Of a stretch of DNA of 64,000 nucleotides, positions 45,186 to 53,266 are shown piece by piece. A program made the position numbers and the translations under genes. How positions within the stretch are numbered: the stretch's first letter is position 1; the number at the start of each line of letters is the position of its first letter. The DNA comes from Acuticoccus sediminis (GTDB lineage Bacteria; Pseudomonadota; Alphaproteobacteria; Rhizobiales; Amorphaceae), in contig NZ_QHHQ01000009.1 in NCBI RefSeq assembly GCF_003258595.1, positions 186,001 through 250,000 on the forward strand, in the 5' to 3' direction. The notes below the pieces were generated by a model. It worked only from the letters and a program-made list of their open reading frames with translations, searched no databases and was not told the origin of the DNA.

Positions 45186-45927
45186 GGCCGGCCTGCCCCT
45201 GCGCGTCGTCGGCCTCCGAGGTCGGCTTGCCGAGGTAGGCCTCGATGACCTCCGGGTTGTCCATCACCTCCCGGGGCGGGCCGTCGGCAATCTTCACGCC
45301 GTGGTCCAGCACCGCGATCCGGTCGCAGATCTTCATCACCGCCATGAGGTTGTGCTCCACGAAGAGGACGGTGAGGCCCTCGTCGCGCAGCGACTGGACC
45401 AGCTTGAGCATGAGGTTGACCTCGGTGTGGTTGAGCCCGGCCATGACCTCGTCGAGGAGGATCATGGACGGCCGCGTCGCCAGCGCCCGGGCCACCTCCA
45501 GCCGCTTGCGCTCGGCCGTGGTGAGCGCGGTGGTCGGCGCGTCGAGACGGCGGGTAAGGTCCACCGCACGGGCGACGCGCTCGGCCTCCGCCGCCGCATG
45601 GGCGCGGCGGCGGTCGCGCAGGAAGGCACCGACCATGATGCTGTCGCGCACCGTCATCGAGTGGAAGACCTGCGGGATCTGGAAGGTGCGCACGAGGCCG
45701 AGCGCGGTGGTCGCCTCCGGCCGCATGCCGTCGATCCGCGAGCCCTGGAAGGTGACGGTGCCTTCGCTCGGCGCGAAGGTGCCGGCGACGACGTTGAAGA
45801 GCGTCGTCTTGCCCGCGCCGTTCGGGCCGATCAGCCCGAGGATCTCGCCCTCGCGAACCGAGAGCGTCACGTTGTCGACGGCGGTCAGGCCGCCGAAGCG
45901 CATGGTGACGGACTGGATCTCAAGCAT
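45178..45927 (-). CDS. ABC transporter ATPase (LivG)
   Basis: 249-residue ATPase. Walker A GPNGAGKTT near residue 36, the LivG-type LGLVRTFQIPQVFHSMTV, an insert with DRRRAHAAAEAERVAR, LTTAERKRLEVARALA in place of a full LSGGxQR signature (usual for LivG), and ILLDEVMAGLNHTEV as Walker B. It overlaps livM upstream and livF downstream by 8 nt each. It partners LivF to power LivH/LivM. Confidence 0.96.
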   Translation of the reverse strand: MLEIQSVTMRFGGLTAVDNVTLSVREGEILGLIGPNGAGKTTLFNVVAGTFAPSEGTVTFQGSRIDGMRPEATTALGLVRTFQIPQVFHSMTVRDSIMVGAFLRDRRRAHAAAEAERVARAVDLTRRLDAPTTALTTAERKRLEVARALATRPSMILLDEVMAGLNHTEVNLMLKLVQSLRDEGLTVLFVEHNLMAVMKICDRIAVLDHGVKIADGPPREVMDNPEVIEAYLGKPTSEADDAQGQAGHA

Positions 45928-46972
45928 CGCCGTCGCCCCCCTGTTCGGCGGAGGCCGACGCTTCGCCGGCCCGGGCGCGCTCGCCGCGGGGGCGGCGGAC
46001 GGCGCGCGCCAGCTTCTGGACGCCGCCGATGAGCCCCTCCGGCAGCACGATCACGATGACGATGAGGACGACGCCGTAGACCACGAGATGCATCCCGGCC
46101 GCGGCGCTGCCGAAGAGCTCCAGAAGGATGTCGCGCAGTGGCAGGGCGATCGCCGCGCCGAGGAGCGGCCCCGCGACGGTGCCGACGCCGCCGAGCAGGG
46201 TCATCAGCGGCAGGTCGACCGAGAAGCCGATGTTGAAGACCGTCGTCGGCTCGATGTAGAGGACGTACTGCGCGAGCAGCGTTCCGCCCGCCGAGGTGAA
46301 GAAGGCCGACACCAGCAGCGCCAGCATCTTGTAGCGCCGCATCGGCACACCCGAGGCGACCGCCGCCTCCTCGCTGTCTCGGATCGCCCGGAGGTAGGCG
46401 CCGACGTAGCTGCGGGAGATGACGAATGCGACCAGCGTGACGAGCACCATGAAGCTCGACGCCAGCAGCGCGTACGATGACGCGTCGCTGAAGATCATCC
46501 GCGCGAAGCCCGGCTCCCAGTTGATGGCGACGCCGTAGGGCATGTCGACGAACTTGCGCGAGAAGATCAGCACGATGCGGATCGTCTCGCCGAACGCCAG
46601 TGTCGCCATCGCGAAGAAGACGCCCCGCATCCGGAACGCCGGCAGCGCGATGATCACCGCGAAGAGCATGGAGAGGAGGCCGCCGGCGACCAGCCCCAGC
46701 CACGGCGACACGCCGCCGTAGACGTAAAGGAGGGTCGATGTGTACGCGCCGGTGCCGAAGAACGCCGTGTGGCCGAGCGAGAACTGCCCCGCCATGCCGC
46801 CGAGGATGTTCCAGGCCGATGCCATGCCCGCGTAGAGGCACACCAGGATGAAGAGGTTGATGTAGTACCCGTTCGTGATCGCGAACGGCAGCACGAAGGC
46901 GACGAGGCCGATCGCGACGGCCCAGAGCGCATCGCTCGGGCGCAGCGCGATGTAGGCGAGGAGGCGGCTCAT
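45920..46972 (-). CDS. ABC transporter permease (LivM)
   Basis: 350-residue membrane protein with about eight to ten helices. Landmarks are MASAWNILGGMAGQFSLGHTAFFGTGAYTS (near residue 57), ALPAFRMRGVFFAMATLAFGE and the coupling loop YLRAIRDSEEAAVASGV. The C-terminal tail is charged and Ala/Arg-rich. It overlaps livH by 4 nt. Confidence 0.95.
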   Translation of the reverse strand: MSRLLAYIALRPSDALWAVAIGLVAFVLPFAITNGYYINLFILVCLYAGMASAWNILGGMAGQFSLGHTAFFGTGAYTSTLLYVYGGVSPWLGLVAGGLLSMLFAVIIALPAFRMRGVFFAMATLAFGETIRIVLIFSRKFVDMPYGVAINWEPGFARMIFSDASSYALLASSFMVLVTLVAFVISRSYVGAYLRAIRDSEEAAVASGVPMRRYKMLALLVSAFFTSAGGTLLAQYVLYIEPTTVFNIGFSVDLPLMTLLGGVGTVAGPLLGAAIALPLRDILLELFGSAAAGMHLVVYGVVLIVIVIVLPEGLIGGVQKLARAVRRPRGERARAGEASASAEQGGDGDA

Positions 46973-47853
46973 TTGAGGGTCTCCTTCTCCGCACCCCTGA
47001 CGCCGAGGAGGCCCTGCGGGCGGATGGCGAGCAGCAGGATGAGGAGCACGAAGTGCGTCGCTTCCTTGAGGTCCGGGCTGAAGTAGCCGAACACCGACTC
47101 GATGACGCCGAGCACCAGCCCGCCGACGATCGTGCCGGTGACGCTGCCGAGACCGCCGAGGACGACGACCACGAAGGCGATCAGCACGAAGAACGAGCCG
47201 ATGGAGGGGAAGGCGTAGAACGACGGCACGAGGACGCCGCCGGCGAGGCCGGTGATCGCGATGCCGAGGCCGAAGGTGATGGTGAAGATCTTCTGCGAGT
47301 CGATGCCCATCAGCCGCGCGGCCATCAGGTCCTGCGAGATCGCCTCGATGGCGCGACCGGTGTAGGTGCGGCGCAGGAACAGGATGACGCCGGCGAAGAT
47401 CACCATCGCGAAGCCGAAGGCGATCACCCGGTCCGTCGCGACGTGCAGCGGGCCGATGCCGAGGGACGAGTAACCGTCCGGCATCGTCTGGATGGTGCGG
47501 TAGTCCGCCGAGAAGAGGACGAGCGCGAGGTTCTGCAGCGCGATCGAGAGGCCCAGCGTCGCGAACACCTGAGTCAGCTCGGGCTTGTAGATCGTGAACC
47601 GCATGATGCCGAGGTAGAAGAGCATCCCGAGCCCGAAGAACACGAGCGCGATCAGCGGCGCGCCGAAGTAGGGGTTCACCCCCGTCAGCGTCATCAGCCA
47701 GAAGCCGGCATACATGCCGAGCATCAGGAACTCGCCGTGGGCGAAGTTCACGACCTTCGCGACGCCGAAGATCAGGTTGAGGCCGAGGGCCGCGAGGGCG
47801 TAGACGCCCCCCAGCAGGATCCCCGACACGAAGAGTTGCAGGAAGAGCTCCAT
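46969..47853 (-). CDS. ABC transporter permease (LivH)
   Basis: 294-residue membrane protein with eight or so helices. Landmarks are the start FVSGILLGGVYALAALGLNLIFGVAKVVNFAHGEFLMLG region, the coupling loop GRAIEAISQDLMAARLMGID (near 165) and GSFFVLIAFVVVVLGGLGSVTGTIVGG. It forms the channel with LivM. It starts 10 nt after the ThDP enzyme gene in the same operon. Confidence 0.95.
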   Translation of the reverse strand: MELFLQLFVSGILLGGVYALAALGLNLIFGVAKVVNFAHGEFLMLGMYAGFWLMTLTGVNPYFGAPLIALVFFGLGMLFYLGIMRFTIYKPELTQVFATLGLSIALQNLALVLFSADYRTIQTMPDGYSSLGIGPLHVATDRVIAFGFAMVIFAGVILFLRRTYTGRAIEAISQDLMAARLMGIDSQKIFTITFGLGIAITGLAGGVLVPSFYAFPSIGSFFVLIAFVVVVLGGLGSVTGTIVGGLVLGVIESVFGYFSPDLKEATHFVLLILLLAIRPQGLLGVRGAEKETLK

Positions 47854-47863
47854 GGCCGCGCCG

Positions 47864-49576
47864 TCAGATGTGGCCTTCGAAGACCGTGATCGGCGGGTGC
47901 GCGTCCGGATCGGTGATCACCTCGATGAGGTGGACGCCCTCGGAGGCGAACGCCTTGTCGAGCGCCGCGGCGAGCGCGTCGGGCGTCTCCACCCTGACGC
48001 CGTGGCCGCCGGTGGCGTCGGCGATGGCGGCGTGGTCCACCGGGCTGAAGTCGATCGCACCGGTGTGGGCGCCGAACTTCACGAGCTCGGCGTGCTTCTG
48101 GAAGCCGAGAATCCCGTTGTTGAGGAGCACCACGGTGACGTCGAGTCCCATGCGGCGGGCCGTCTCCAGCTCCTGCCAGGAATGGGCGAAGCCGCCGTCG
48201 CCGACCACGGTGACGACCCGCTTGCCCGGCTCGGCCGCCTTCGCGCCGAGGGCGAGCGGCAGGCCCCAGCCGAGGCCCGCGAGGCCGCGCGGCGTCAGGA
48301 AGCGCTGGCCCGCCTCGGTCGCGGTGAGGAAGTTCGTCACCCATAGCGAGGAGTAGCTGGCGTCCGCCGCGACGATGGTGTCCGGCCCGATGCGCCGGTC
48401 GATCTCCGCCATGACGCGCTCGGGGCGAAGCGGCGCGGCGTCCGAGGTACGGTGCGGCCGTGCGCCGGCCTGCCCTTCGGCCCGCGCCCTGGCGATGCGT
48501 GCCTCCAGCGCGGCCCGGCCCGCGTGCCGCCGGGAGAGGTCCTGCGACCGGAGCGCTTCGGTAAGCGCGATCAGCGCCAGCCTGGCGTCGCCGACGAGCC
48601 GCTCGGCCTCGTAGTTGCGGCCGACCTCCATGCCGTCGATGTCGATGTGGATGACGCGCGCGGCCTCCGGGTAGAGCTTCCAGCTGTCGGTGCCGTTCTG
48701 GTTGGTGCGGGTGCCGACGAGGACGAGCAGGTCCGCGTCCTCCAGGATGGGCCGCATGGGCCGGCCGGGCGAGCCCACGGCCAGCGCGTTGGCGAGGACG
48801 CCGAGGGAGAGCGGGTGCAGCTCGGAGACCGCCCCCTTGCCCATGTTGGTGGTGCCGACGGGGAGCGCGGCCGCCTCCTGCAGGGCCGTGAGCGCGTCGC
48901 ACGCCTTGGAAAGATGCACGCCGCCGCCTGCGATCAGCACCGGATGCTCGGCCTCGGCGATCATCCGCGCCGCCAGCTGGACGCGCTCGGGGTCGGGCGC
49001 GACCCGGTCGAGCGGGAAGGTCCCGTACTCGTTGATGCGCGAGCGCGCTATGCGCTGCGCCTCGTTGAGGAGGTCGGCCGGGAAGAGGAGCGCGACGGGA
49101 CCGGGCCGCCCGGTCGTCGCCGCGACGATCGCCATGTCGACGTAGTCCTCGATCCGGGAGGCGGTGTCGACGCGCCGGCACCACTTCGTGCACGACGCGA
49201 AGAGGCCCATGTGGTCGAACTCCTGGAACGCGTTCCGGTCGGTCGAGGCGCGGTCAACCTCCTGACAAATCGCCAGAATCGGCACTGACGCCTTCATCGC
49301 CTCGCTGAGCGGGGGGACGAGCAGCGTGGCCGCCGGACCGTTCTGCGCCGTGACGACGCCGATCTTGTTGGCGATGCGGGCGTAGCCGTCCGCCATCGTG
49401 CCGCCGGCGTTCTCGGTCCGGTAGTTGACCTGCTTCAGCCCGAAGTCCGGGGCGACGAGGTGCAGGGCGCTCGGCAGGCTCTGCCCGAACAGGACCTCGA
49501 CCCCGTGGCGCTTCAGCGAATTCGCCAGATTGACCGCAACCGTTTCCTGACGCCGCGCGCCTTCGGTCTCGAGCAT
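47864..49576 (-). CDS. ThDP-dependent enzyme, acetolactate-synthase-like (operon leader)
   Basis: 570-residue three-domain thiamine-diphosphate enzyme. The cofactor-activating Glu is E55 in NYRTENAGG. The central domain has EHPVLIAGGGVHLSKACDALTAL. The ThDP/Mg motif GDGGFAHSWQELETARRMGLDVTVVLLNNG (about residues 430-460) ends in the required NN. The family includes acetolactate synthase, benzoylformate and oxalyl-CoA decarboxylases and sulfoacetaldehyde acetyltransferase; I cannot place it in a known subgroup. The start at 49576 has GGAGGAA 5 nt upstream. It leads the liv operon and is divergent from a GntR gene that is followed by a second ThDP enzyme. Confidence 0.9.
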   Translation of the reverse strand: MLETEGARRQETVAVNLANSLKRHGVEVLFGQSLPSALHLVAPDFGLKQVNYRTENAGGTMADGYARIANKIGVVTAQNGPAATLLVPPLSEAMKASVPILAICQEVDRASTDRNAFQEFDHMGLFASCTKWCRRVDTASRIEDYVDMAIVAATTGRPGPVALLFPADLLNEAQRIARSRINEYGTFPLDRVAPDPERVQLAARMIAEAEHPVLIAGGGVHLSKACDALTALQEAAALPVGTTNMGKGAVSELHPLSLGVLANALAVGSPGRPMRPILEDADLLVLVGTRTNQNGTDSWKLYPEAARVIHIDIDGMEVGRNYEAERLVGDARLALIALTEALRSQDLSRRHAGRAALEARIARARAEGQAGARPHRTSDAAPLRPERVMAEIDRRIGPDTIVAADASYSSLWVTNFLTATEAGQRFLTPRGLAGLGWGLPLALGAKAAEPGKRVVTVVGDGGFAHSWQELETARRMGLDVTVVLLNNGILGFQKHAELVKFGAHTGAIDFSPVDHAAIADATGGHGVRVETPDALAAALDKAFASEGVHLIEVITDPDAHPPITVFEGHI

Positions 49577-49613
49577 GCCCGTTCCTCCCGTTCTATTTTG
49601 CCGCCTTGCTACT

Positions 49614-49632
49614 ATACGATATACGATATATC
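49614..49632. promoter_or_regulatory. Candidate GntR operator GATATA-CGA-TATATC with ATACGAT repeat
   Basis: Perfect 15-bp dyad at 49618-49632, overlapping a tandem ATACGAT at 49614-49627. It is an isolated AT-rich patch in the 151-nt region between two divergent operons, 38 nt before the ThDP gene start and 96 nt before gntR. GntR-family proteins commonly bind such sites. Confidence 0.6.
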
Positions 49633-49727
49633 AAGTGACGGAAATTCGTTGAAGCACCCCGGGCAGGGGGTGCGCAACCGCACGTCGTGGCCGACAAAGG
49701 GGGCGGTGGAACATCGAGAGCGTGGGA

Positions 49728-50447
49728 ATGAACCTGACCGATCCCTTACACTCCGAGGACGACGCGGCCCGTCGCGGCCTCCGCTCGCTGGCGCAGAAGA
49801 ACCTGGCGCAGGAGGTCTATGCCGAGCTGAAGCGAGGGCTGATGACCGGCGGCTTCCTGCCCGGCGCGAAGCTGAAGATCCGCGACCTCGCCGACGTTCT
49901 CGGCGTCAGCCCGACCCCCGTGCGCGAGGCGCTGATGCAGCTCGTCGCCGACGGCGCGCTGACGCAGACGGCCGGGCGCTCTTTCGCCGTCCCGGAGCTC
50001 GACGCCGACGACTACGACGAGGTGCGCCGCCTGCGCGTCCTCATCGAGGGGGAGGGGGCGAGCCTCGCCGCCGCGCGCGCCACGGAGGCCGACGTCCGCG
50101 CCCTCGAGGAGGTCCACGACGCGCTCATCCGCGCCAAGGCGGCGGGCGACTTCCGCGGAGCGCTGATCTGGAACGAGAAGTTCCACCGCGGGCTGTGCGA
50201 GCTCAGCGGCTCGAAGCGGCTGATCCGCATCGTCGAGGGCCTGTGGCTGCACATGGGGCCGCTCATGAACGTGCTCTACCAGAACCGCCAAATGCCCGCC
50301 TACAGCGAGAGCCGCCACGGCCATCTCGACGTCCTGGAAGGCCTGAGGACGCGCAACGGCGACATGGCCCGCGACGCGATCCAGCAAGACATCACCGGCG
50401 CGGCCGGGGAGATCCTCAGGAACCTCCGGGGTTCGAAATCCACCTGA
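49728..50447 (+). CDS. GntR-family regulator, FCD subfamily
   Basis: 239-residue regulator. The winged helix (about residues 22-90) includes LPGAKLKIRDLADVLGVSPTPVREALMQLVADGAL, the FCD-type signature. The C-terminal FCD domain carries RRLRVLIEGEGASLAA, NEKFHRGLCELSGSKRL and SRHGHLDVLEGL, with His and Asp in metal-site positions. A GTG two codons earlier (49722) is an alternative start. It sits at the divergence point of the liv and tct operons and probably controls both through the AT-rich dyad upstream. Confidence 0.92.
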   Translation: MNLTDPLHSEDDAARRGLRSLAQKNLAQEVYAELKRGLMTGGFLPGAKLKIRDLADVLGVSPTPVREALMQLVADGALTQTAGRSFAVPELDADDYDEVRRLRVLIEGEGASLAAARATEADVRALEEVHDALIRAKAAGDFRGALIWNEKFHRGLCELSGSKRLIRIVEGLWLHMGPLMNVLYQNRQMPAYSESRHGHLDVLEGLRTRNGDMARDAIQQDITGAAGEILRNLRGSKST

Positions 50448-50463
50448 AGAACCGGAGCACCGC

Positions 50464-52200
50464 GTGCCGTTCGAGCCCCTCTACCCGACCCCCGTCCCCA
50501 CGGCCGACGCCATCGTCGACGTGCTCGTCGCCGCGGGGGTCCGTTACGTCTTCGGCCTCTCCGGGGGGCACACCGGGCGCATCTTCGGCGCACTGGAGAA
50601 GCGGCAGGACGCGATCCGCACCGTCCTCGTGCGCGAGGAGAGCCTCGGCGCGGTGATGGCCGAGACGATCGGCCGGATGACGGGCGTTCCCGGCGTCGTC
50701 CTCGGTCAGGGCCCGTGGATCCTCGGCAACGGCCTCCTCGGCACGATCGAGGCGCACCTGTCCTCGAGCCCGCTCCTCCTCCTGACGGATTTCTCCGACA
50801 CGCCCGCCTTCTCGCTCCACGCCCCGTACCAGTCCGGAACGGGCGAGTACGGCAACTGGGACGCGCGGCAGGCCTTCGGCGCGATCACCAAGGAAGTGTT
50901 CACCGCCGATGCGCCGAACGCGGCCGTCGTCGCCACGCAGCTTGCGGTGAAGCACGCCCTCGCCGGGCAGCCGGGGCCGGTGGCGATGATCTACGGCATC
51001 CGCGCGCTCGACGGCCTCGCCGGCGGCGACGCGCTGCCGAAGATCTACCCCGCCGCCCCCTTCGTCGCCGCTCCGGCGCTCGGCCGGCCCGACATCGGCA
51101 CGACGCTCGCCCTCCTGCGCGGAGCAGAGCGGCCGCTGATCCTCGCCGGCAACGGCGTCAGGATCGCCGGCGCGCAGGCCGCGCTCGCCCGCCTCGCGGC
51201 GGTAACCGGGATGCCCGTCGTCACGTCCCCCTCCGGCAAGGGCGTGTTCGACGAGACGGACGCCGCGAGCCTCGGCGTCTACGGCGCCTACGGCAACCCG
51301 TCGGCCAACCGCGCGGTCGGCTCGGCCGACCTCATCCTCGCGGTCGGGACCAAGATGTCGGCGTCGGACACCGCCAACGCCGACCCGGCGCTGATCGACC
51401 CGCGCCGGCAGACGCTCGTCCAGATCGACATCGAGCCGCGCAACCTCTCCTGGACCTTCCCCGCGACGGCGACGCTGCCGGGGGACGCTGCCGACCTCCT
51501 CGGCGCGATCGCCGACGCCTGGGACCGCGCTCCGGTCCGCAGCACCATCGCCGGGAACGTTCCCCGCACCGTGCCGCTCCCCGCCTCCGACGCCACGTCC
51601 GGCGGGCTCCACCCGCACGAGATCATCGCCGGCATGCAGGAGAGCCTGCCGGACGAGGCGATCTACACCTGCGACGCGGGCGAGAACCGCATCTTCATGC
51701 TCCACTACCTGCGCTCGCGCGGCGTCGAGCGGTTCATCCAGGCGGCGGGGGCCGGGCCGATGGGCTACGCGATCCCCTCCGCGCTCGCCCGCAAGCTCCT
51801 CGCGCCGGACGCCCCGGTGGTCGCGTTCTGCGGCGACGGCGGCTTCGCGATGACGATGAACGGCCTCATCACCGCGGTGGAGGCGGACCTGCCGATCATC
51901 GTGGTCGTCATGAACAACGACGCGCTCGGCTGGTCGCAGCATTCGCGCGGCCCCTTCGCCACCCAGTTCGCCCGAATGGACTACGCGGCGATCGCCGCGG
52001 GGATGGGCTGCTTCGGAACCAGCGCGCACGACAAGAACGAGCTCGCCGAGGCCATCGCCGGCGCCCTCGAGGCGACGTGCTCGGGCCGCCCGGCGGTGAT
52101 CGACGTGCGGACCTCGATGGACGTCTCCTTCGCCGAGCTCTCCTTCGCCAAATCGCGCGCCCTGTGGGACGCGCCCCTTCCTGCCCAGGAGCTGACGTGA
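50464..52200 (+). CDS. ThDP-dependent enzyme, acetolactate-synthase-like (second copy)
   Basis: 578-residue ThDP enzyme. The activating Glu is in VLVREESLGA (E59). The middle domain shows RPLILAGNGVRIAGAQAALARL; the ThDP motif is CGDGGFAMTMNGLITAVEADLPIIVVVMNND (about 458-488). It shares the fold with the enzyme across the divergent promoter, but most residues differ, so it is a paralogue of distinct function rather than a recent duplicate. GTG start 16 nt after gntR. Its stop overlaps the lactonase start (GTGA). Substrate is probably a 2-keto acid or acyl donor of the operon's sugar- or sulfo-acid pathway (inference). Confidence 0.9.
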   Translation: MPFEPLYPTPVPTADAIVDVLVAAGVRYVFGLSGGHTGRIFGALEKRQDAIRTVLVREESLGAVMAETIGRMTGVPGVVLGQGPWILGNGLLGTIEAHLSSSPLLLLTDFSDTPAFSLHAPYQSGTGEYGNWDARQAFGAITKEVFTADAPNAAVVATQLAVKHALAGQPGPVAMIYGIRALDGLAGGDALPKIYPAAPFVAAPALGRPDIGTTLALLRGAERPLILAGNGVRIAGAQAALARLAAVTGMPVVTSPSGKGVFDETDAASLGVYGAYGNPSANRAVGSADLILAVGTKMSASDTANADPALIDPRRQTLVQIDIEPRNLSWTFPATATLPGDAADLLGAIADAWDRAPVRSTIAGNVPRTVPLPASDATSGGLHPHEIIAGMQESLPDEAIYTCDAGENRIFMLHYLRSRGVERFIQAAGAGPMGYAIPSALARKLLAPDAPVVAFCGDGGFAMTMNGLITAVEADLPIIVVVMNNDALGWSQHSRGPFATQFARMDYAAIAAGMGCFGTSAHDKNELAEAIAGALEATCSGRPAVIDVRTSMDVSFAELSFAKSRALWDAPLPAQELT

Positions 52201-53126
52201 GCGTCTCGAAGATGGAAATCCTCGCCACCGGGCTGCGATTCCCCGAAGGCCCGGTCGTCATGGCGGACGGCTCGGTGCTGGTGGTGGAGATCGGCGCCGG
52301 CCGTGTCACCCGCATCGCGGGCGACGGCACCCGGTCGACCGTGGCCGAAACCGGCGGCGGCCCGAACGGGGCAGCGATCGGCCCGGACGGCGCGCTCTAC
52401 GTGTGCAACAACGGCGGCTTCCGCTGGACCGAGGACGCGGCGGGCCTGCGCCCGGCCGGTCAGGCCGACGACTACGTGACCGGCAGCATCCAGCGGGTCG
52501 ACCTCGCGACCGGCGCGGTCACGACGCTCTACACCGCGAGCGACCAGGCGCCGCTGAAGGGGCCGAACGACATCGTCTTCGATTCCGACGGCGGCTTCTG
52601 GATCACCGACCACGGCAAGGTGCGCCACCGCGAGATGGACCTCGGCGCCCTCTGCTACGGCCGCGTCGACGGCTCCGGCCTCAAGGAGGTCGTGTTCCCG
52701 ATCCACAGCCCCAACGGCATCGGCCTCTCGCCGGACGAGACGACGCTCTGGACGGTGGAGACCTTCACCGCGCGCCTCTGGGCCTTCTCGATCGTGGGCC
52801 CCGGAGAGGTCGCTGTCGAGGTGCGGCCCGGCGCCCGGCACGGCGGCCATCTCGCCGCCTCGCCGACCGGACTGCGCGGCTTCGATTCCCTCGCGGTCGA
52901 GGCGGACGGGAGCGTCGCCGTGGCGCAGATCTACACCGGCGCCATCGTCGTCTTCGCGCCGGACGGGAGCGTGGTGGAGGAGGTGCCGATGCCGGACGCC
53001 TACGCCACCAACATCGCCTTCGGCGGCGAGGACATGACGACCGCCTACATCACGCTGTCCTCCACCGGCCAGCTCGTGCGCATGCCATGGAGCCGCCCCG
53101 GCCTGAGGCTGCCCTTCAACGCCTGA
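52197..53126 (+). CDS. SMP-30/gluconolactonase-family lactonase
   Basis: 309-residue six-bladed beta-propeller. Metal-site positions are E in RFPEGPV (near residue 17), N in GPNDIVFD (near 124), N in SPNGIGLSPD (near 177) and D in GFDSLAVEADG (near 230), the expected four. Such enzymes open sugar-acid lactones in the cytoplasm. The GTG start at 52197 has AGGAG 5 nt upstream and overlaps the previous stop by 4 nt; an ATG at 52212 is less likely. It adds a lactone-opening step to the operon. Confidence 0.92.
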   Translation: MSVSKMEILATGLRFPEGPVVMADGSVLVVEIGAGRVTRIAGDGTRSTVAETGGGPNGAAIGPDGALYVCNNGGFRWTEDAAGLRPAGQADDYVTGSIQRVDLATGAVTTLYTASDQAPLKGPNDIVFDSDGGFWITDHGKVRHREMDLGALCYGRVDGSGLKEVVFPIHSPNGIGLSPDETTLWTVETFTARLWAFSIVGPGEVAVEVRPGARHGGHLAASPTGLRGFDSLAVEADGSVAVAQIYTGAIVVFAPDGSVVEEVPMPDAYATNIAFGGEDMTTAYITLSSTGQLVRMPWSRPGLRLPFNA

Positions 53127-53206
53127 CACCCGTCCGAAGGGAACGCGCGGGAACAGCGCGGCCGGAGGCGGGTCCAAACCCACACAGAAACGCTTGGGAG
53201 GAGCGA

Positions 53207-53266
53207 ATGAGCGAGACGACGACACGGCCGCCCGGCGGCCCCCTGCCGGGACGCGGCGCGCCCTGA
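53207..53266 (+). CDS. 19-codon leader ORF coupled to tctA
   Basis: Short ORF MSETTTRPPGGPLPGRGAP with a near-ideal GGAGG 5 nt before its ATG. Its TGA overlaps the tctA ATG by one base (TGATG). The tctA start has no ribosome site of its own except inside this ORF. Four of 19 residues are Pro and four Gly. It may act as a translational starter or a leader peptide whose Pro-rich run (RPPGGPLP) slows ribosomes. The alternative is an artefactual N-terminus of TctA in another frame. Confidence 0.55.
   Translation: MSETTTRPPGGPLPGRGAP

Noticed and set aside
53194-53265. Alternative tctA start at a TTG 24 codons upstream
   Set aside because: The GGAGG at this spot is placed for the ATG at 53207 in another frame, and the extension is hydrophilic and unlike TctA N-termini.
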